A stretch of DNA of 19,028 nucleotides from JASHVB01 sp049522565 (GTDB taxonomy: Bacteria; Pseudomonadota; Alphaproteobacteria; Acetobacterales; Acetobacteraceae), in the NCBI GenBank assembly GCA_049522565.1, contig JBEKNT010000092.1, forward strand, positions 1-19,028. Direction: 5' to 3'. Both the position numbers and the translations under genes were made by a program. The notes below the pieces were generated by a model that searched no databases, was not told the origin of the DNA, and worked only from the letters and a program-made list of their open reading frames with translations. Positions 7,589-15,115 of the stretch are shown in pieces. How positions within the stretch are numbered: position 1 is the stretch's first letter; each line of letters opens with the position of its first letter.

Positions 7589-7694
7589 ACTCCCTCCCCC
7601 CTTGAGGGGGAGGGTTGGGGAGAGGGGTGCGATCCGTACCGATCGTGCGAACCGTCCCCCCTCCCCAACCCTCCCTCTCAAGGGGGGAGGGAGA
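7589..7694. repeat. G-rich inverted-repeat element between the hydroxylase and dioxygenase genes
   Basis: Left arm 7591-7627 (TCCCTCCCCCCTTGAGGGGG, then AGGGTTGGGGAGAGGGG). The right arm, 7656-7693, is its near-perfect reverse complement, around a 28-base loop. Each arm is itself partly palindromic (CCCCCTTGAGGGGG). It belongs to the same family as 9860-9956 and 18847-18934. It could fold as a strong hairpin in the transcript and lower expression of the hydroxylase relative to the dioxygenase. Confidence 0.8.
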
Positions 7695-7718
7695 CTCCTG
7701 ATCCGCTATCCACGATCG

Positions 7719-8765
7719 CTATCCACGTGCCTCGCGCCACAGCCCCAGCGCTTCCTGCACCGGCCGGTCGGAGAAGCTGAACAGCACCGCATCGCTCGAT
7801 GCGTGGTGGCGGTGCGATTGCCAACTCGGCACGACGAAGATGTCGCGCGGCTTCCAACGCAGGGTCGTATCGCCGACCAAGGTTTCGCCCTCGCCCTCGA
7901 CCACGGAGAACACCGTCCCGTCGGTACTACGGTACGGCGCCGTGGCGAACCCCCGGGGCAGCAACTGCATGCAGGCGCCGATCGTCGGCATCGGCGAGCC
8001 GCCGGTCGCCGGATTGACGTAGCGCAGCTTGTATCCGTGGCAGACATCGGGCTCGCCATTGCGCGCCAGCGTCGCCAGCGCCTCGCGCGTGCGCTCATAC
8101 GGGTAGTTGAACACCGGCGACGCCTTGCCCGGCTTGTAGTCCACCGGCAGCATGTTGGCGCCATAGCGGGCATAGCTGTCGCCCGACGGCCGCGACACCG
8201 ATTGGCTGTCGGCATTGGCGGGTTCGGCGAAGCTGGCATCGAGCAAGCGCACGATCGGGATGTCCAACCCGTCCAGCCACACCATCGGTTGATCGGTGTC
8301 GTTGCCGTGGTCGTGCCACGTCCAGCTCGGCGTCAGCACGAAATCGCCAGGCTGCATCAGGGTGCGTTCGCCTTCGACGGCGGTGTAGGCGCCGCGCCCC
8401 TCGATGATGAAGCGCAGCGCTGCCTGTGCGTGACGATGCGCCGGCGCCACCTCGCCCGGCAGAATAAGCTGCAATCCGGCGAACAACGAATGGGTGATGC
8501 AGGCCTGGCCCTGCATCCCGGGGTTTTCCAGGATCAGCACGCGGCGTTCGGCTTCTTTCGCGGTGATCAGGCTGCCGGCCTGCATCAGATGCGGCCGGAC
8601 CTCGTCGTCATAGTGCCAGATCGCCGGCTGTATCGGCGTGGCCGGCGTGCGCGTGACCAGCGTGTGCAGCCGCTCCCATAACGGCGCGAGGCTGTGCGGC
8701 GCAATGCGATCGTAGAACGCCTGCCGCTCCGATGGCCGGGCGACGGTCTGTGCTGTGTCGTTCAT
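7719..8765 (-). CDS. Gentisate 1,2-dioxygenase-type bicupin ring-cleavage enzyme
   Basis: A 348-residue cupin protein, the normal length for gentisate and salicylate 1,2-dioxygenases. These non-haem Fe(II) enzymes open gentisate to maleylpyruvate with O2. Cupin 1 carries the metal ligands: H110 and H112 (PAHRHAQAALRFIIEG) and H151 (TWHDHGN), whose 41-residue spacing fits the salicylate/gentisate family. The second cupin (about 255-335) retains GD.FVVPSW and HRHH sequences. A ribosome site (AGAGG) lies about 10 bases before the ATG. The paired hydroxylase downstream suggests 3-hydroxybenzoate to gentisate to maleylpyruvate. No maleylpyruvate isomerase or fumarylpyruvate hydrolase is in the window. 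1-Hydroxy-2-naphthoate dioxygenase is a less likely identity. The gene starts 33 bases after the hydrolase gene on the same strand. Confidence 0.9.
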   Translation of the reverse strand: MNDTAQTVARPSERQAFYDRIAPHSLAPLWERLHTLVTRTPATPIQPAIWHYDDEVRPHLMQAGSLITAKEAERRVLILENPGMQGQACITHSLFAGLQLILPGEVAPAHRHAQAALRFIIEGRGAYTAVEGERTLMQPGDFVLTPSWTWHDHGNDTDQPMVWLDGLDIPIVRLLDASFAEPANADSQSVSRPSGDSYARYGANMLPVDYKPGKASPVFNYPYERTREALATLARNGEPDVCHGYKLRYVNPATGGSPMPTIGACMQLLPRGFATAPYRSTDGTVFSVVEGEGETLVGDTTLRWKPRDIFVVPSWQSHRHHASSDAVLFSFSDRPVQEALGLWREARG

Positions 8766-8798
8766 GGGACGTTGCCTCTGTATGGGGCAACGAATTCT

Positions 8799-10715
8799 CT
8801 AGGCAGCGCTGCCCCTGGTGTCAATTGCGACGGACCCGGACGCAATGGACCCGGACGCAATGGACCTGACGACCGTCGCATCCAGCCGGGCCGGCATCGC
8901 CCGCGCGCGTGTCGGCGTCGCCACTTCGCCCGCGTCGATGACCATGCTGCAACGCTGGCGCAGGAACGTGGCAATCAACTCGAGCAACGTCTCGCGCGCC
9001 CAATGGGCACTCAGAGTGTGGTCCGCGCCCTCCAGCAGACGAAACATCACATTGGACTGGCGACGGAACTGGCGGCCTTGCGCACCGAAATACTCGGCGA
9101 TTTCGACCAGCCCGGGATCGTTGCCGCTGAGCACGAACAGGATCGGCACGTTGCGCTGCTGAAGGTCACGCACTCTGCGGCGGACGCGTCCCACCCGCGT
9201 CTCGTGCCGTTGCAGTAACGCGAGCATCGGGTCACCGGCGGCGACCAGCTTGCGCAGCGCGCGTCCGGCCAGCGCATGGGCTATGCCGGCGACGCTGACC
9301 TTGCCGTGGATCAGCCGCCGCAAGGCATGCTGCCGGACCAGGTTGCGCAAATAGAACCGCGTCGTGCGCGGCGTGATCCGCTGCACGACCGACAGCGAGT
9401 CGCCTTCCCGCCACACGAATTTCTGCAAGTTCACCAGCATCAGGCCGGCGATGCGGCGATCCTCGAAAGCGGCGCGCAATGCGTGAAACGCACCCGAGCA
9501 CATGCCCAACAGCAGCACCGGTGTTTCGAAGCGGCGGCTGAGTTCGTCGATCGCCGCGGTCAGGTCATTGTCGCCTTGCTGCGAATACGGCTGGCCGCGC
9601 TCGCCGGTATCGATCGCGGAATCGCCGATGCCTGCGCCATCCATGCGCATCGACGCGATGCCGTTTGCCGCAAGCCAGCGTGCCACGGCTACGGCGGCGC
9701 GCGAATTGCCGTAGCGCGGATTGGCCCCCGTGTTGGCAATCAGCACCGGCGGAGCATTGTCGCGGGGATGTGCAGGCGTCGACAGGATGCCGAACAACCT
9801 GCCGTTCGGACCGAAACAGATCGGTGCTTCCGTACCATAGTCGGTTACCAGCGCCGACACTCCCTCTCCCGCCTGGCGAGAGAGGGTTGGGGTGAGGGTA
9901 TTGCGGGGCGGACGCAACACCCTCGCCCCACCTTCTCCCGCGCAGCGGGAGAGGGAGTCTGCGTGCCAGGCCACCACGCGGGCGAAGGCATCATGCGGCA
10001 CCGCGTTCTCGTACGGATCACGCAGCATTGCATCCAGCTCGTCCGCGCCTTCGCAGACCACCTCGGTGCCTAGCCGCCGCAGGCGTTCCGCCACCCCCTC
10101 GCCGGCCGGACTGCCACGCTGGTCCAGCACCAACGCGCGCGGCGCGGGACAGCGCGGCAACTTCGCCACGTCCAGCCGATCCAGCGCCTCGCGTGTCGGC
10201 TGGTCCAACCGCAGACCGTGCGCCTCGAACCAGGTTCCGTCCTCGATACGGCTTTCCAGTTGCCAGATTTCCGCGATCGTGCGCGCACGCAGGATCAGTT
10301 CGCGCAGGAAGCGGCGCCCGTTCGGCACGGGCGACAGCAGTACCAGCGCCTCGACATCGTCGATCTCGCAGGCCGCACGCGCAGCGAGTGCCGCACCAAT
10401 ACGCACGCCGACCAGCGTCACTGACCCAACGCCGCAGGTCTCGCGCAACCAGCGAACGCCGGCGGCAATCCCGGCCAGCCAGGCTTGAAAGCGGCCAGGC
10501 TCGCCATCCTCGCCGCCGGAATCGCCCGTGCCGTAATATTCCAGCCGCAATGCCGGCGATCCGCTCGCGGCAAATCGTTCCGCCAGGAACACCAGCGGGC
10601 GATAGACGTTCAGCGCCTCGTCGCCCAGCGTGCTGCAAATCAGCACGCCGCGCGGGCCCTCGGCCGGGTGCAGCACGCCGAAGCATCCGGAGATGTAGAC
10701 CGGCGTCGCGCTCAT
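8799..10715 (-). CDS. Tandem alpha/beta-hydrolase protein (inactive-looking first domain, Cys-type second domain)
   Basis: A 638-residue protein with two alpha/beta-hydrolase domains and no export signal. Domain 1 (about 1-250) has the fold's strands, but its nucleophile elbow reads LVGVRIG, with R105 where the serine should be, so it is probably not catalytic. This resembles the exosortase-associated hydrolase families. Domain 2 (about 295-590) has the elbow LLGMCSGAF with C406 in the nucleophile place (GxCxG, as in dienelactone hydrolase), a candidate acid D533 (SGNDPG) and H566 (GADHTLS). The linker, residues about 256-285, is encoded by a G-rich inverted repeat (LTPTLSRQAGEG). The C-terminus holds IASGS in tandem from a 15-bp duplication. 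The ATG overlaps the GH2 stop by 4 bases (ATGA). A thioesterase or acyl-transfer role within the carrier-protein operon is inference. Confidence 0.8.
   Translation of the reverse strand: MSATPVYISGCFGVLHPAEGPRGVLICSTLGDEALNVYRPLVFLAERFAASGSPALRLEYYGTGDSGGEDGEPGRFQAWLAGIAAGVRWLRETCGVGSVTLVGVRIGAALAARAACEIDDVEALVLLSPVPNGRRFLRELILRARTIAEIWQLESRIEDGTWFEAHGLRLDQPTREALDRLDVAKLPRCPAPRALVLDQRGSPAGEGVAERLRRLGTEVVCEGADELDAMLRDPYENAVPHDAFARVVAWHADSLSRCAGEGGARVLRPPRNTLTPTLSRQAGEGVSALVTDYGTEAPICFGPNGRLFGILSTPAHPRDNAPPVLIANTGANPRYGNSRAAVAVARWLAANGIASMRMDGAGIGDSAIDTGERGQPYSQQGDNDLTAAIDELSRRFETPVLLLGMCSGAFHALRAAFEDRRIAGLMLVNLQKFVWREGDSLSVVQRITPRTTRFYLRNLVRQHALRRLIHGKVSVAGIAHALAGRALRKLVAAGDPMLALLQRHETRVGRVRRRVRDLQQRNVPILFVLSGNDPGLVEIAEYFGAQGRQFRRQSNVMFRLLEGADHTLSAHWARETLLELIATFLRQRCSMVIDAGEVATPTRARAMPARLDATVVRSIASGSIASGSVAIDTRGSAA
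8832..8861. repeat. Two perfect 15-bp tandem copies near the 3' end of the hydrolase gene
   Basis: GGACCCGGACGCAAT occurs twice back to back (8832-8846, 8847-8861), followed by a partial third start (GGACC). In the gene it encodes repeated IASGS. The copy number is in whole codons, so expansion or loss would keep the frame. Confidence 0.85.
9860..9956. repeat. G-rich inverted repeat inserted within the hydrolase coding sequence
   Basis: The outer arms CTCCCTCTCCCG (9860-9871) and CGGGAGAGGGAG (9945-9956) are exact reverse complements. Inner parts such as GGGTTGGGGTGAGGGTATTGCG face CGCAACACCCTCGCCCCACC. It is read in frame as SRCAGEGG, then RPPRNTLTPTLSRQAGEG. The peptide LTPTLSRQAGEG is a familiar mark of this widespread bacterial intergenic repeat when it is translated. 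It lies exactly between the two hydrolase domains. Confidence 0.85.
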
Positions 10716-13195
10716 CCCGCGTACCGCACGATGCGATCCATGTTCAACGCGCGGATCTCGCCATTGGGAACTGCAGCCGCCGCATCACCTGCCGCCGCGA
10801 GACCACCAAGCGGACGCAGGCGAATCCGCCGCACGCGACCCGGCGCCAGGTGCAGCCAATCGTCCTCGGCGGCAAACGATGCATCGTCGATGTGCACGAA
10901 TTGCGCAAAGCCGCGCGCAACAACGTCCAGATACCAGACATCCCCGACATGCCCGGCCCTGGCTTCGAGGCCAAGCTCGCGCGGCGGCAAAGCAGGGCCA
11001 CCAGGAAAATGCACGGCGTCGGCGATCAGCGTATCGTCCTCCGCGTCATGCAGACTCGCCACCGTCACCTCGTGTGCCCGCGGGCCGAACCGGTAAGCGT
11101 ATGCGATATCGAAGAATTCCGGCAACAAGGCGGCGCTGTCATGGCGCACCGCCGCATGTGCCGGCAACGTGATCCGTTGCTCTGCCTGGCGCACCGGACG
11201 ATGGCCGTCGTTCAGACAGACCAGACGCAAAACCGCATGCAGCGGCGCAGGCGATTCATTCAACACATGGACGTGAAGCCCGTTCAGGCCTTCGTCGCTG
11301 AGGATGACCTGGCGCGGCCTGAAGGCGTGTCGCAACGCATGCAACGCCGGCTTCGGCCGCCCCAACGAGTCGACCACGCCCCACCCGGCGCCAAGCGCCA
11401 GATCCTGCAACTGCCAGACCAGTCCGCCGCCGCAGGTCGAACCGACGCGCCGCCATTCGCCGAAGACATGCTCGATCAACAGGCAGCTTACGGCACGCGA
11501 CAGGTCCAGGTAGCGCGAGAAATCCGCCCAGCGTAGCTGCACCGGATCGACCCCGAACAGCAGCGCCAGGTAGTGATCGCGGACATCGTCGAAATCCCAG
11601 CCGGCGCCGGGATCGCGCGGCACCCCGCGCTTCCAGTGCGGATCGGTGATGGTGGCGACGCCGAGCGCTTCGACCGCGCGCGCATCGGGAACGTTCGCCA
11701 GCGCCAGGCATTCCGAAGCGAACCGCACGCCGGCGCGCCGCGCATCGTCCAACGGACGCAGATAGGCGCCCACGCCATAATAATGCGTCACGCCGGCATT
11801 GGCCTGAAACGGCCACTCCCCGCCGGACGGCGAATTCGGCACATAAATCAGGTCCGGCCGCTGCCGCTGCACGATGTCCGGAATGAACGCGGTGTAGAGC
11901 GACGCGTCCACCTTGTCGGCCGGCAGTCCAAGCATCGCGGCCTGTTGCAACACCTCGCTGCCGCCGCAGAAGATCGCCAGCGACGGATTGCCCTGCGTGC
12001 GGTCCAGGAACTGCGCCAGTTCGGCGGCCAGCGAGGCGCGAAACGCCTCGGTCGGCGGGTAGTCGAAATTGGCGAGCATCGCATCCTGCCACACCAGCAG
12101 GCCAAGTTCGTCGCACAGCGTATAGAAGGCGTCGGCTTCATAGACCATCGTGCCGCCAACCCGCACCATGTTCATGCCGGCATCGCGCATCGCCGTGAGC
12201 CATGGCCGATACGATGCCGCGTCGCCGGGCAGCGCGACGATGTCCGGGCTGGTCCAGCAGGCGCCGCGGCAGAACACCGGCACGCCGTTCACCGCGATGG
12301 CGAAGCCGCGCCCATCCGCGCCGCGCCGCACCGCGATGCTGCGAAACCCGACCGGGCCGAGATCGCAACGCGTGTCGCCGATTCGCAAGGTCAGGTCGCG
12401 CAGGGCAGGGTCGCCATGCGTATGCGGCCACCACAGGGCGACATCCGGTACCAACACTTCGCCGCGCAGCAGATTCGGCCCGGCACGTTCCAACCGCGTC
12501 ACGCGCCCATCAAGCTCGGCGACCGCCTCGACATCCGGCGGCAGGTCGAGCACGGCGCGGATCACCACGCGGCCCGCGCCGTCCAGCACGGCGGTGCGCA
12601 AATCCACCGCCTCGATGCCGATCCCACGGTCGCGCCGCTCCCGCAAGATCGGCCGCCACGGGCCGACCGGATGCACGGTCGGACACCAGCCCGGCATGTG
12701 CCCCAACAAGCTGGTTCGCGCCATGCGCAGGTTGGATGGCGACACCAGGCGCGGCCGCCACCGGGCGCGCCCACGCTGCCCCGCGAGCCAGCCGGTCAGG
12801 CTGCGGAAGCAGATATGCAGATCGTTGTCCGCGCCCGCGCGCACCGCGACCCTGTGCGCCAGAAACATATTGTCGGACTGGAGCAATTTCCGGCCGTTCA
12901 GCCAAACCTCGGCGATCGTCGCGAGGCCCTCGAAGTGCAGGATCTCATCGCCGTTACCGGCGAAGCGCGCACGATACCAGATGTCGTGCGCGTCCAATTC
13001 AAGCGGCGCTTCGCCATTCCATTCTCCGGCCGCGCGCAGTGCCGCGGCGAACGTGCCGGGCACCGGCGCGGGCAGCCAATGAAGCTCGCGCAAGTGCTCT
13101 GGCGAGGCGACGGCGCCCGCTGCCGTGCGCGCACATTCCCACGCCTCCGACAACGGCTGGACCATCGACGCCGAGCAGGATCGGACCCGGGCCAC
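10712..13195 (-). CDS. Glycoside hydrolase family 2 protein, beta-mannosidase-like
   Basis: An 827-residue protein with GH2 layout: a jelly-roll sugar-binding domain (about 30-185), an Ig-like domain (about 190-290), a TIM barrel (about 295-630) and C-terminal beta domains. Both catalytic glutamates can be placed: acid/base E414 (IFCGGSE) and nucleophile E495 (RFASEC). The usual asparagine before the acid/base (GN.E or GGNE) is serine here, which could alter recognition of the sugar 2-position. No signal peptide is seen, so it is probably cytoplasmic and acts on an intracellular glycoside or intermediate. The start is uncertain: GTG at 13195 as given, or ATG at 13165, which begins MVQPLSEAWE and looks more like the family; neither has a strong ribosome site. 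Its stop overlaps the hydrolase ATG, and DUF1839 ends 48 bases upstream. Confidence 0.85.
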   Translation of the reverse strand: MARVRSCSASMVQPLSEAWECARTAAGAVASPEHLRELHWLPAPVPGTFAAALRAAGEWNGEAPLELDAHDIWYRARFAGNGDEILHFEGLATIAEVWLNGRKLLQSDNMFLAHRVAVRAGADNDLHICFRSLTGWLAGQRGRARWRPRLVSPSNLRMARTSLLGHMPGWCPTVHPVGPWRPILRERRDRGIGIEAVDLRTAVLDGAGRVVIRAVLDLPPDVEAVAELDGRVTRLERAGPNLLRGEVLVPDVALWWPHTHGDPALRDLTLRIGDTRCDLGPVGFRSIAVRRGADGRGFAIAVNGVPVFCRGACWTSPDIVALPGDAASYRPWLTAMRDAGMNMVRVGGTMVYEADAFYTLCDELGLLVWQDAMLANFDYPPTEAFRASLAAELAQFLDRTQGNPSLAIFCGGSEVLQQAAMLGLPADKVDASLYTAFIPDIVQRQRPDLIYVPNSPSGGEWPFQANAGVTHYYGVGAYLRPLDDARRAGVRFASECLALANVPDARAVEALGVATITDPHWKRGVPRDPGAGWDFDDVRDHYLALLFGVDPVQLRWADFSRYLDLSRAVSCLLIEHVFGEWRRVGSTCGGGLVWQLQDLALGAGWGVVDSLGRPKPALHALRHAFRPRQVILSDEGLNGLHVHVLNESPAPLHAVLRLVCLNDGHRPVRQAEQRITLPAHAAVRHDSAALLPEFFDIAYAYRFGPRAHEVTVASLHDAEDDTLIADAVHFPGGPALPPRELGLEARAGHVGDVWYLDVVARGFAQFVHIDDASFAAEDDWLHLAPGRVRRIRLRPLGGLAAAGDAAAAVPNGEIRALNMDRIVRYAG

Positions 13196-13243
13196 GCGGC
13201 GGCGCTCGTTACGGTCTCAAAGATCGCATGCCGTCGAGCCCGG

Positions 13244-14203
13244 TCAGCCCAGCCCGCGCGCGAGACCGTCGATCACGGCCTCGTAGCGTTGTTCCAGCGT
13301 GTCGAACAGGGCATCGCATGGATCGAAGCGGCGGCGGCTGGCGATGCGCGCCGCCTTGAACTGCATTGCCTTGGCGCCGGCCGAAATCTCCGCGGCGGCC
13401 CGGGATGAACTAACCAGGTGGTTAATCCCGCGGCCGGTCAACCAGTTCATGTGCGCCGCCAGCAACTGGAAGTTCGCGCCCAGCTGGCGGAACACGCCAA
13501 AAGCATAGTCGTGGAACCGGTCCGGATGCGCCATCAGCCAATCCATCTGGGCGGCGAACCCGGCGCGGTAACAGCCAATCGGGTTTTGCTCCGGCCGCCG
13601 GCGCAGATGGCGGCGCAACACCGCGACCGCGGCGTCGGTCAGTGCCCGATCGGCCAGCGGCGGCCAGCGGCGCCGCGCGACCTCGACATAGGGCGGCAAC
13701 ACGTCGTCCACCGCACCCTGTCCCGGCAGCCTGCGAAACACACCGGCATAGTCCTCACCGGCCAGTTCGTAACGGCCGACATTGTGGAAATAGGTCAGCC
13801 GCCCCGCACCAGGCACCATGGCATCAACGGCAATCGTGGTCTTGGTGTGCTGCGTGCGATACGACGTGGCGCGTGTATCGGGCAGGTAGTAACCATCCAC
13901 CTCGACCAGCACCACCCGGCCAAGCCCGACCTGCGTCGCGATCTGCGCTTCCAGCGCGTGCCAGATCGACAGCTCGCCGACGATCACGCCGTACAGGTTC
14001 TCCAGGTCCTCGTGCAGGTATTTGAAGAAGGTGAACTGGTCGCCCTCGTAGTCCTGCGCGACCGTCACCCCCAGGCCGGCCAGAGGATCGAGTCCCCAGG
14101 CACGCAGCACCAACATCCAGGCATCGACATAGCAATTGGTGATCGGCCAGTCGCACGCCTCGGCAGGGGTCGCGGCCGCACGCAGATCGACCGCGTCGTT
14201 CAT
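13244..14203 (-). CDS. DUF1839 family protein, candidate carrier-protein acyltransferase
   Basis: A 319-residue cytoplasmic protein that I recognise as DUF1839, a family with no established function that travels with amino acid:[carrier protein] ligases. The N-terminal part has conserved-looking DWPITNCYVDAW (C17, C24), VLVEVDGYYLPD (about 97-109), then TQHTKTTIAVDA with H119, and FHNVGRYEL (H140, N141). The order Cys, then D-x-Y-Y-L-P, then His, then a polar residue recalls papain-like BtrH_N proteins. In butirosin synthesis BtrH moves an acyl group from a carrier protein to an amine. This likeness is by eye only. The C-terminal half (about 180-319) is helical. The ATG overlaps the ligase stop (ATGA, 14200-14203), so translation is probably coupled. 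Confidence 0.8.
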   Translation of the reverse strand: MNDAVDLRAAATPAEACDWPITNCYVDAWMLVLRAWGLDPLAGLGVTVAQDYEGDQFTFFKYLHEDLENLYGVIVGELSIWHALEAQIATQVGLGRVVLVEVDGYYLPDTRATSYRTQHTKTTIAVDAMVPGAGRLTYFHNVGRYELAGEDYAGVFRRLPGQGAVDDVLPPYVEVARRRWPPLADRALTDAAVAVLRRHLRRRPEQNPIGCYRAGFAAQMDWLMAHPDRFHDYAFGVFRQLGANFQLLAAHMNWLTGRGINHLVSSSRAAAEISAGAKAMQFKAARIASRRRFDPCDALFDTLEQRYEAVIDGLARGLG

Positions 14204-15114
14204 GCGTCCAACCGCAACGCCGCCCGGGTCTTTGCCGGCCAGTGCGCCGGGTCCAGCCCATGATGGCGGAACAGCGCCAGCGCGATGCGCTCCAACCCGA
14301 AGCCGACGCAGCCGCTGATCGCCACCCGACCATCGGCCTGCTGGATGCCCCAGGGCTCACCGAAATGATCGAGGTGGTAGTTGAAACTCATGCAGGCGGT
14401 CGGCTTGTCGTCGTGCGCGACCGGGATCAGCAATTCGTACTTCAGCCGTTGCTCGCGCTGGCTGTCGGCCATCAAGCGCCCGGCGCGACCGAAAAACGGA
14501 TCGTGCGCGATGTCGATCGTGTAGGGCAGCGCAAGTTCCGTGACGAACCCCTGCGCCCGATCCAGCCATGCCTGGCGAAACTCCAGCACCTGCTCGTTGC
14601 TGCCCATGCGCACGAATTCCCGCACGCGGAAACACTGCATCCGCGCCGGATCGGTGGATGGTTCATGGCGGAAACACCACGAGTGCATGTCGTAGATGCC
14701 ACCCTCGGGCGGCAGCGCCCCGCGGCCCGCGATGATCGGATACAGCGGATAACACGCAGCCGGCGTCAGCAACAGATCGGTGGGTGCCTGCTGTACCGCC
14801 CATTCCTTGCCTTCGTCCACGCAGCGCAGCAGGGCGCGGTGCGCGGCGTCGCTGCCGCAAAAGCAGTGGATGGTGCCCAGGAGCTGCGGGAAACTCTTGA
14901 GGTAGCCGCTGCGCACAAGCTGCGCGCTCACCATGGCGGGCGGGAACCGCAACACCTCCGGCCGATCGATCGCTCCGGTGCGGCCGACCAGCGCGTCCAG
15001 CCCGTCCACCACTGCCTCGAACCGCGCACTGCGCGCCAAAATGCCATTCACGCCACTCGGGATCAGCAGCCCGGCGGCGACGATCTGGTCCATCAAGCTT
15101 GCCACTGCATCCAT
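14200..15114 (-). CDS. Amino acid:[carrier protein] ligase (class II seryl-tRNA synthetase-like, no tRNA-binding arm)
   Basis: A 304-residue homologue of the catalytic core of atypical SerRS, lacking the N-terminal coiled-coil tRNA arm. Characterised members from Bradyrhizobium and Agrobacterium activate glycine or alanine with ATP and load it on the phosphopantetheine of a dedicated carrier protein. The predicted zinc ligands are C121 (TPAACYPL), E166 (FRVREFVRMG, motif 2) and C269 (ISGCVGFGLERI, motif 3). The spacings of 45 and 103 residues match my recollection of C131/E176/C279 in Bll0957. The amino acid used here cannot be read from sequence. The gene starts one base after the acyl-CoA dehydrogenase stop. 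The carrier protein gene two genes upstream is the obvious partner. Confidence 0.93.
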   Translation of the reverse strand: MDAVASLMDQIVAAGLLIPSGVNGILARSARFEAVVDGLDALVGRTGAIDRPEVLRFPPAMVSAQLVRSGYLKSFPQLLGTIHCFCGSDAAHRALLRCVDEGKEWAVQQAPTDLLLTPAACYPLYPIIAGRGALPPEGGIYDMHSWCFRHEPSTDPARMQCFRVREFVRMGSNEQVLEFRQAWLDRAQGFVTELALPYTIDIAHDPFFGRAGRLMADSQREQRLKYELLIPVAHDDKPTACMSFNYHLDHFGEPWGIQQADGRVAISGCVGFGLERIALALFRHHGLDPAHWPAKTRAALRLDA

Positions 15115-15115
15115 G

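Noticed and set aside
7582..7668. Longer N-terminus for the FAD hydroxylase
   Set aside because: The extra 29 residues are translated G-rich repeat; the dinucleotide-binding motif expected near residue 7 fits the ATG at 7581.
11573..13408. Long plus-strand open frame (611 codons) opposite the GH2 gene
   Set aside because: No recognisable domain; it runs across two convincing minus-strand genes and is a shadow of their third-position G/C bias.
13408..13425. AACCAGGTGGTT palindrome
   Set aside because: It lies inside the DUF1839 coding sequence, is short, and has no regulatory context.
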